Assembly (NCBI GenBank): GCA_964602655.1
Contig: CAZRSF010000021.1
Span: forward strand, 17,379-81,378
From: Moduliflexus sp964602655
GTDB lineage: Bacteria; Moduliflexota; Moduliflexia; Moduliflexales; Moduliflexaceae
Length of the DNA: 64,000 nucleotides
Direction: 5' to 3'
Below, one piece after another: positions 59,677 through 64,000 of the stretch. The position numbers were made by a program, and so were the translations under genes. The number at the start of each line of letters is the position of its first letter. Within the stretch, counting starts at the first letter, position 1. The notes beneath the pieces were generated by a model, which ran no database searches, was not told the origin of the DNA, and saw only the letters and a list, made by a program, of their open reading frames with translations.

Positions 59677-59707
59677 GCTGTCAGACTCGTCTAAAGTGTC
59701 TGACAGC
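59677..59707. repeat. palindromic repeat family B, copy 4 (imperfect)
   Basis: GCTGTCAGACTCGTCTAAAG... with mirror end GTGTCTGACAGC; two mismatches in the arms. It lies 9 bases after the stop of the E1 fusion gene on the minus strand. Confidence 0.8.
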
Positions 59708-59716
59708 TTTGCAGGG

Positions 59717-62173
59717 CTACACGCCGAGCCGATTGCGGCGCAGCATTTCATTGACGCTCTGGTTGGTCGTGACCTGATGTCCCGGCAGCGGCAGCATCCG
59801 TTCGTGGATGGCGTCGAGCATCCAGCTTTTCTGCGGGAAGAAGAGTTCTTCCATCTCGGCGGCAGGCGTAATCCAGTTGCGCGATCCCACGACGACCGGC
59901 GGCGCATCGAGATAATCGAACGCCAATTGCGTCAAGTTCGTGGCGACCGTGTGCATGAACGAATTGCGTTCGCAGGCGTCGGTCGCTAACAGCACTTTGC
60001 CGGTTTTCTTGACTGACGCGACCAATGTGTCGTAATTCAGCGGATTGACGAAACGCAGGTCAATCACCTCGGCGGACAGGCCGTATTGGTCGCGCAAAAT
60101 ATCCGCCGCGTCCAGCGCCGGATAGAGCGTCGGACCAACCGTCAGAATCGTCAGATCGCGCCCTTCGCGCCGAATCGCAGGCTCGCCTTCCGGCGTTTCG
60201 TAATAGCCTTCCGGCACGCCGCCGCGTTCGAACAGTTCGCCGATGCCGTAGAGTTTCTGGCTTTCGAAGAAAATCACCGGATCCGTCCCGCGCAGAGCGA
60301 GATTCAGCATTCCTTTCGCATCATACGGCGTGGCCGGGTACATCACCTTCAAGCCCGGAATATGCGCCACGAGACCCGTCCAATCCTGCGAATGCTGCGC
60401 CCCGTATTTGCTCCCGACCGAAATGCGGATGACGAGCGGCATTTGCAGAATTCCGGCAGACATCGCCTGCCATTTGGAGACCTGATTGAAGATTTCGTCC
60501 CCGGCGCGTCCGAGGAAATCGCAATACATCAATTCCACCACCGCGCGGCCTCCACTCAGGGCATAGCCGACGCCGGAACCGATAATCGCGCCTTCGGAAA
60601 TCGAGGAGTTGAACAAACGATGATACGGCAGCGCCTCGGTCAGGCCGCGATAGACGGCAAACGCCCCGCCCCAATCGCGGTTTTCTTCGCCGTACGCCAC
60701 CATCGTCGGGTCTTCGTAGAAACGGTGCAGCATCGCTTCGAACAGCGCGTCGCGATAGGCAAACACTTTGTTGCCCGGCAGCGCCTTGCCCTGTTCGTCA
60801 AGGCCGAAACGGGCTTTCGACACGAGCGATTTGCTGCGCGGATTCTCGGTTTTCGGCAGCAACGCTTCCGGCTCGCGCTCTTCGAAGCGATCCACCTGTT
60901 TATTCGAGAACATCACCGACTCGATGACCTCGCCGGAAATGCGCGGCGAAATCTCTAACGACGCCGCCAAGCGGGTCGCCACCGTGATTTTTTCGACCGC
61001 ATACTGGCTGTATTCGGACAGGTCGGCCTCTGAAATCACGTCATGTTCCTTCAGATACGCGCCGTAACTTTTGATGCAGTCGGCGTCCTGCCAGAGTTCC
61101 ACTTCTTCTTTGGTGCGGTAGGACGAGGCGTCGGACGGCGAATGTCCGGACAGGCGATAGGTAATCGTATCGAGCAGCACCGGGCCGCGACCTTCCAACA
61201 AAATCTGTCGTTTGCGAGCAATCGCATCGGCGACCGCGAGCGGATTGTAGCCGTCCACGCGCTCGGCGTGCATGTTCTCCGGGTTGACGCCTGCGCCGAC
61301 TCTGGCCAGGACGTTATAGCCCATCGTTTCGCCGGAAGTCTGCCCGCCCATGCCGTAGAAATTGTTGAAGAAGTTGAACAGAATCGGCGGTGCGCCGCCC
61401 ACTTCTTTATCCCACAACGTGCGGTATTGATCCATCGAAGCGAGCGAAATCCCTTCCCAGACCGGGCCGCAGCCCATCGAAGCGTCGCCGATGTTGCCGA
61501 TGACGATGCCCGGCTTGCGATTGATCCGTTTGAAGAGCGCGGCGCCGACGCAGATGTCGCCGCTGCCGCCGACAATCGCGTTATTCGGCATACTGCCGAA
61601 TGGCGGGAAAAAGGCGTGCATCGAGCCGCCAAGCCCTTTGTTGAAGCCCTGTTCGCGGGCGAAAATCTCGGCTAACGTGCCGTACAGGACGTAACTCATC
61701 GCCAATTCTTTGACCGTGCCGTGATGTTCTTTTTCCACGACGCGCAGACACGCGCCGCCCATAAACGTTTCCATGATGCGCATCAGTTCGGCATCGTCCG
61801 TCTTGTGAATCGCGGAAAAACATTTCGCTAAAATTTCGCCATGACTGCGGTGCGAACCGAAAATCATGTCATCGCAGCCGAGGAGCGCACATTGCCCGAC
61901 GGCGGCGGATTCCTGCCCCATCGAAAGATGCGCCGGGCCTTTGTGGTCGTAGCTGATGCCCTGATACGCGCCGCGCACTTTGATGGAATTGAGCATGGAC
62001 TCGAATTCTCGAATCAGCAGCATATCCACGTAGATCTGCTTCAAACCCTCTTTGCCGAAGGCTTTCAATTCTTTCTTGATGCTCGATTTATACTGGTTGA
62101 TCGGAATATCATTGATCTTGAGCATCTGAGACGCTCGGACTTCTTTCGGGTCAATCACAAGGTGTTTTGGCAT
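59717..62173 (-). CDS. fused E1 alpha-beta 2-oxo acid dehydrogenase component
   Basis: An 818-aa protein. The N-terminal half (to about 420) is E1 alpha: LIREFESMLNSIKVRGAYQGISYDHKGPAHLSMGQESAAVGQCALLGCDDMIFGSHRSHG and thiamine-diphosphate site GNIGDASMGCGPVWEGISLASM. The C-terminal half (from about 480) is E1 beta: VAYGEENRDWGGAFAVYRGL, FNSSISEGAIIGSGVGYALSGGRAVVELMYCDF and AQHSQDWTGLVAHIPGLKVMYPATPYDAKGML. The alpha-beta pair is usually encoded by two genes. It would decarboxylate pyruvate, acetoin or a branched 2-oxo acid onto the lipoyl protein encoded just upstream. Substrate not decided. Confidence 0.92.
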   Translation of the reverse strand: MPKHLVIDPKEVRASQMLKINDIPINQYKSSIKKELKAFGKEGLKQIYVDMLLIREFESMLNSIKVRGAYQGISYDHKGPAHLSMGQESAAVGQCALLGCDDMIFGSHRSHGEILAKCFSAIHKTDDAELMRIMETFMGGACLRVVEKEHHGTVKELAMSYVLYGTLAEIFAREQGFNKGLGGSMHAFFPPFGSMPNNAIVGGSGDICVGAALFKRINRKPGIVIGNIGDASMGCGPVWEGISLASMDQYRTLWDKEVGGAPPILFNFFNNFYGMGGQTSGETMGYNVLARVGAGVNPENMHAERVDGYNPLAVADAIARKRQILLEGRGPVLLDTITYRLSGHSPSDASSYRTKEEVELWQDADCIKSYGAYLKEHDVISEADLSEYSQYAVEKITVATRLAASLEISPRISGEVIESVMFSNKQVDRFEEREPEALLPKTENPRSKSLVSKARFGLDEQGKALPGNKVFAYRDALFEAMLHRFYEDPTMVAYGEENRDWGGAFAVYRGLTEALPYHRLFNSSISEGAIIGSGVGYALSGGRAVVELMYCDFLGRAGDEIFNQVSKWQAMSAGILQMPLVIRISVGSKYGAQHSQDWTGLVAHIPGLKVMYPATPYDAKGMLNLALRGTDPVIFFESQKLYGIGELFERGGVPEGYYETPEGEPAIRREGRDLTILTVGPTLYPALDAADILRDQYGLSAEVIDLRFVNPLNYDTLVASVKKTGKVLLATDACERNSFMHTVATNLTQLAFDYLDAPPVVVGSRNWITPAAEMEELFFPQKSWMLDAIHERMLPLPGHQVTTNQSVNEMLRRNRLGV

Positions 62174-62181
62174 AATTCGTA

Positions 62182-62247
62182 ACCACGAAACAGATGAAAT
62201 ACGCGAAATGTGATGTTAATTTTCGTGTATTTTGTGTGTTTCGTGGT
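62182..62247. repeat. ACCACGAAAC / GTTTCGTGGT inverted repeat
   Basis: The 66-base element between the lipoyl and E1 genes has ends ACCACGAAAC and GTTTCGTGGT plus internal GAAATAC/GTATTT pairing. Elements of this look are common in other genomes (recalled, not searched). It separates two genes that should be co-transcribed. Confidence 0.65.
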
Positions 62248-62263
62248 GTTAATAAAGTCATGA

Positions 62264-62497
62264 TTATTCAATGATCGCAATTGGCGTCAGAGGCGGAACA
62301 GATGTTCCGGCCTCATGCAAAATATGGGTCACGACGCCGCTGACTTCGGACTCGATTTCGAAGGCGGCTTTGTCGGTTTCAACCTCGCAAATCACATCGC
62401 CCGCGTTGACGCGCGCGCCTGCTTGCGTTTTCCATTCCAAAATCAGACAGGATTCCACAGAATTCCCCTGCCGGGGCATGAGTATTTCAGTCGCCAT
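62264..62497 (-). CDS. stand-alone lipoyl-domain protein
   Basis: A 77-aa protein that is one biotinyl/lipoyl domain: MATEILMPRQGNSVESCLILEW, then VNAGDVICEVETDKAAFEIESEVSGVVTHILHEAGTSVPPLTPIAII. The Lys in EVETDKAAFE is the lipoylation site. It lacks the peripheral-subunit and catalytic domains of an E2. It lies 90 bases upstream of the fused E1 gene on the same strand and is likely its acyl-group carrier. A family A repeat is just upstream. Confidence 0.9.
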   Translation of the reverse strand: MATEILMPRQGNSVESCLILEWKTQAGARVNAGDVICEVETDKAAFEIESEVSGVVTHILHEAGTSVPPLTPIAIIE

Positions 62498-62512
62498 AAG
62501 AAACCTGACAAG

Positions 62513-62545
62513 AACCCTGGCAGGGTTCGAAACCCTGCCAGGGTT
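62513..62545. repeat. palindromic repeat family A, copy 9
   Basis: A perfect 33-base copy with centre TTCGAAA, lying just upstream of the lipoyl gene start. Frames that run through it (to 62767) are artefacts of the repeat. AT-rich DNA follows (62570-62690). Confidence 0.92.
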
Positions 62546-62740
62546 TGTGTTCAAGGATGCGATAAGTATGAACATACTTTTGATGAACTGTTGAGTACAT
62601 CTTGCGTGATATTTGGTAAATTTGGCAACATTTTTCTTGTATATTTTATAAATTTCTTCTTTTTTTTGTTTACATTTTGAGTATATCTTTTCATGATCAG
62701 CCTGTTTTGCGAACTGAGAATGGCAATTCACCACTATTTC

Positions 62741-62765
62741 GTACCGGCGGACAGCTTTGTCCGCC
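62741..62765. repeat. palindromic repeat family C, half copy 4
   Basis: GTACCGGCGGACAGC followed by TTTGTCCGCC: the left end of the family C composite, here alone, 20 bases before the DeoR-type gene. Confidence 0.75.
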
Positions 62766-62784
62766 ATGAAACGGGAAAACTATT

Positions 62785-63561
62785 TTGAAACTCCATCGCT
62801 TGCAGCAGCTTGAAATCTATATCAGAAAACAGGGTTCTGTCAGTTTGGAACAATTATGCCAGCAATTCGACGTGTCGAAGAATACGATTCGGCGGGATAT
62901 TCAGACGTTAGAAGCGCGGCGCCTCGTCAAAAAAGTGTATGGCGGCGTAGTGGCAAATGATGAAGATGCGCCGATTCCATTATCGCAGCGGCAACTGACG
63001 ATGAAAGCGGAAAAGGCGGCGATTGCGGCCAAAGCGGCGGAATTCGCGCGGGAAGGCGACATTATCGCGCTGGACGCCGGTTCGACGACCGTGCATCTCG
63101 TGGACTACCTGAAAACCAAACGCCGGGTCACGCTGATTACCAACAGTATTCCGGCGATTATGGCGGCGGCGGGCAACGACCAATTGCATGTGATCGTGAC
63201 CGGCGGCGATTTGCTGCAAACCACCAACTCGCTCGTCGGTCAGGATGCCATCGCCATGCTGAAACGCCTGAACGCACACACCGCCTTCATCGCCGCCACC
63301 AGCGTGTCGTTAGAAAAAGGAATTACCAATTCTTCGCTGATTGAAACCGACATCAAAAAAGCGATGATGGAAATCAGCACCAGGCGGATATTGTTGGTCG
63401 ATCACACTAAATTCGACACCGTGTCGTTAGTGAAATTTGCCGAACTGCGGGAATTCGACGCCGTGATTACCGACGCGCCGCTTTCGCCGGAATATCATGC
63501 CTATTGCGAGCAATACGGCGTCCAGGAGATCATAGCCGATGCCATTGACCGTTTACAATGA
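62785..63561 (+). CDS. DeoR/GlpR-family transcriptional regulator
   Basis: A 258-aa protein with an N-terminal winged helix (RLQQLEIYIRKQGSVSLEQLCQQFDVSKNTIRRDIQTLEARRLVKKVYGGV) and a sugar-phosphate-binding C-terminal domain (IIALDAGSTTVHLVDYL, LITNSIPAIMAAA, FIAATSVSLEKGITNSSLIETDIKKAMM, DAVITDAPL). The only sensible start is a TTG at 62785, with GGGAAAA upstream. It is divergent from the lipoyl-E1 operon and may regulate it. The 3' end overlaps the next gene by 9 bases. Confidence 0.93.
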   Translation: MKLHRLQQLEIYIRKQGSVSLEQLCQQFDVSKNTIRRDIQTLEARRLVKKVYGGVVANDEDAPIPLSQRQLTMKAEKAAIAAKAAEFAREGDIIALDAGSTTVHLVDYLKTKRRVTLITNSIPAIMAAAGNDQLHVIVTGGDLLQTTNSLVGQDAIAMLKRLNAHTAFIAATSVSLEKGITNSSLIETDIKKAMMEISTRRILLVDHTKFDTVSLVKFAELREFDAVITDAPLSPEYHAYCEQYGVQEIIADAIDRLQ

Positions 63562-63783
63562 CGATTTGCCGCGCGCGATGATCCATGTCGCCTGCTCGGT
63601 TTCATTCGGAAACAGGTTGAACGGCACATGTTCCCGCCCGATGGCTTTGACAATCCGATAGCGGGCGCATTCGGTATTATCCCCCTGACAATACAAGTCT
63701 TTCATCCCGTCCGCAACGACAGGTTGGTCTGGGATCATGTCCTGAAAAAACGGGCATTTTGCTAAAAGTTCGCAGTCAGCCAT
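63553..63783 (-). CDS. small Cys-containing protein, unknown
   Basis: A 76-aa protein (MADCELLAKCPFFQDMIPDQPVVADGMKDLYCQGDNTECARYRIVKA...) with four Cys, spaced like a small metal-binding or iron-sulfur site. Its start has AAGGAGTCG upstream. I recall similar short proteins in delta-proteobacteria and relatives but cannot name the family. Function unknown. Confidence 0.7.
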   Translation of the reverse strand: MADCELLAKCPFFQDMIPDQPVVADGMKDLYCQGDNTECARYRIVKAIGREHVPFNLFPNETEQATWIIARGKSSL

Positions 63784-63888
63784 TGGTTCGACTCCTTCCT
63801 GAAAGAGTTTTCGGTTGACAAAATGTTCCGGGCGGATTTTGTATTCTCTGGTTTTATAGACTCAACACGTAATGCTGTCAAGGCGACT

Positions 63889-63999
63889 ATGGCAAAAAAA
63901 GAACGAGAAATTCGGCGCGTCATGCGCTATGCCGGCCCGCACATGATCCTTTTTCATCCGATACTTGCACTGTTTCATCTTTTCGATCATTTTAAATGA
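63889..63999 (+). CDS. very small protein of 36 residues
   Basis: MAKKEREIRRVMRYAGPHMI then LFHPILALFHLFDHFK and TGA. AAGG lies shortly before the ATG, and a TTGACA box occurs at 63814-63819. The strongly amphipathic, basic-then-hydrophobic sequence could be a small membrane-associated peptide. It ends one base before the window does, so its downstream context is unknown. Confidence 0.45.
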   Translation: MAKKEREIRRVMRYAGPHMILFHPILALFHLFDHFK

Positions 64000-64000
64000 C

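Overview
The window is 64 kb of bacterial chromosome of moderate GC, densely packed with short, often overlapping operons on both strands. The features suggest a Gram-negative, largely anaerobic, environmental bacterium. There are lipoproteins, a very long secreted TPR protein, Tat-type signals, a TRAP transporter and an RlpA-like protein. There is a radical-SAM protein, several multi-[4Fe-4S] ferredoxin proteins, flavodoxins and an Mbh-ordered Mrp ion-transport module. No respiratory oxidase or oxygenase was seen. The mixture of family affinities, together with abundant palindromic intergenic repeats, would fit an uncultivated lineage such as candidate phylum KSB3/Modulibacteria. That placement is inference only; no rRNA gene is present to test it.

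Layout. 1-3.3 kb: end of a cyclic-nucleotide-binding protein, an unknown 428-aa protein, a sugar-phosphate nucleotidyltransferase and an unknown membrane protein. 3.4-8.4 kb: a PII-like protein and a PTS-IIA-like protein run directly into an eight-gene Mrp/Mbh-type cation/proton antiporter module in the order E-F-G-(MbhD)-(MbhE)-B-C-D. 8.4-17.1 kb: TspO, a HEAT-like protein, YkvA/DUF1232, a thioredoxin-fold lipoprotein, a DUF6599 protein, an AlkD-like protein, a TPR lipoprotein and a glycosyltransferase. 17.2-19.0 kb: a toxin-antitoxin island (antitoxin-PIN-small ORF, lone HicB, HicB-HicA). 19-31 kb: membrane glycosyltransferase, radical SAM protein, EFR1 protein, a hybrid response regulator-kinase, Ogt, a diguanylate cyclase, PhoH-PIN, RlpA, a pilin-like protein, RuvX and tRNA-Val(CAC). 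31-41 kb (mostly minus strand): isochorismatase-like hydrolase, phosphoesterase, a sigma-70 factor, flavodoxin, AsnS, a GH13 enzyme, a fused NapH/NapG-like ferredoxin membrane protein, a PheC-like binding protein and a Tat-exported DUF362 protein. 41.6-50 kb: a giant TPR protein with a possible coupled leader peptide, TRAP permeases, nitroreductase, methyltransferase, LOG-family hydrolase and a DUF5684-type membrane protein. 50-64 kb: MsrA, a decayed aspartic-protease module, two nucleoside-type ABC permeases, LigA, a solute-binding protein, an aldo-keto reductase, a TerB-like protein, Uma2, a lone lipoyl-domain protein plus a fused E1 alpha-beta dehydrogenase, and a DeoR-type regulator.

The most striking non-coding feature is a set of at least four families of perfect or near-perfect palindromes at gene boundaries. 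Family A has nine copies built on CCCTG/CAGGG with a TTCGAA centre; family B has four copies with GTGTCTGACAG arms; family C has four sites beginning GTACC; and there are two matching three-way-junction elements. A 152-bp MITE-like element with about 25-bp terminal inverted repeats lies at 56968-57119.
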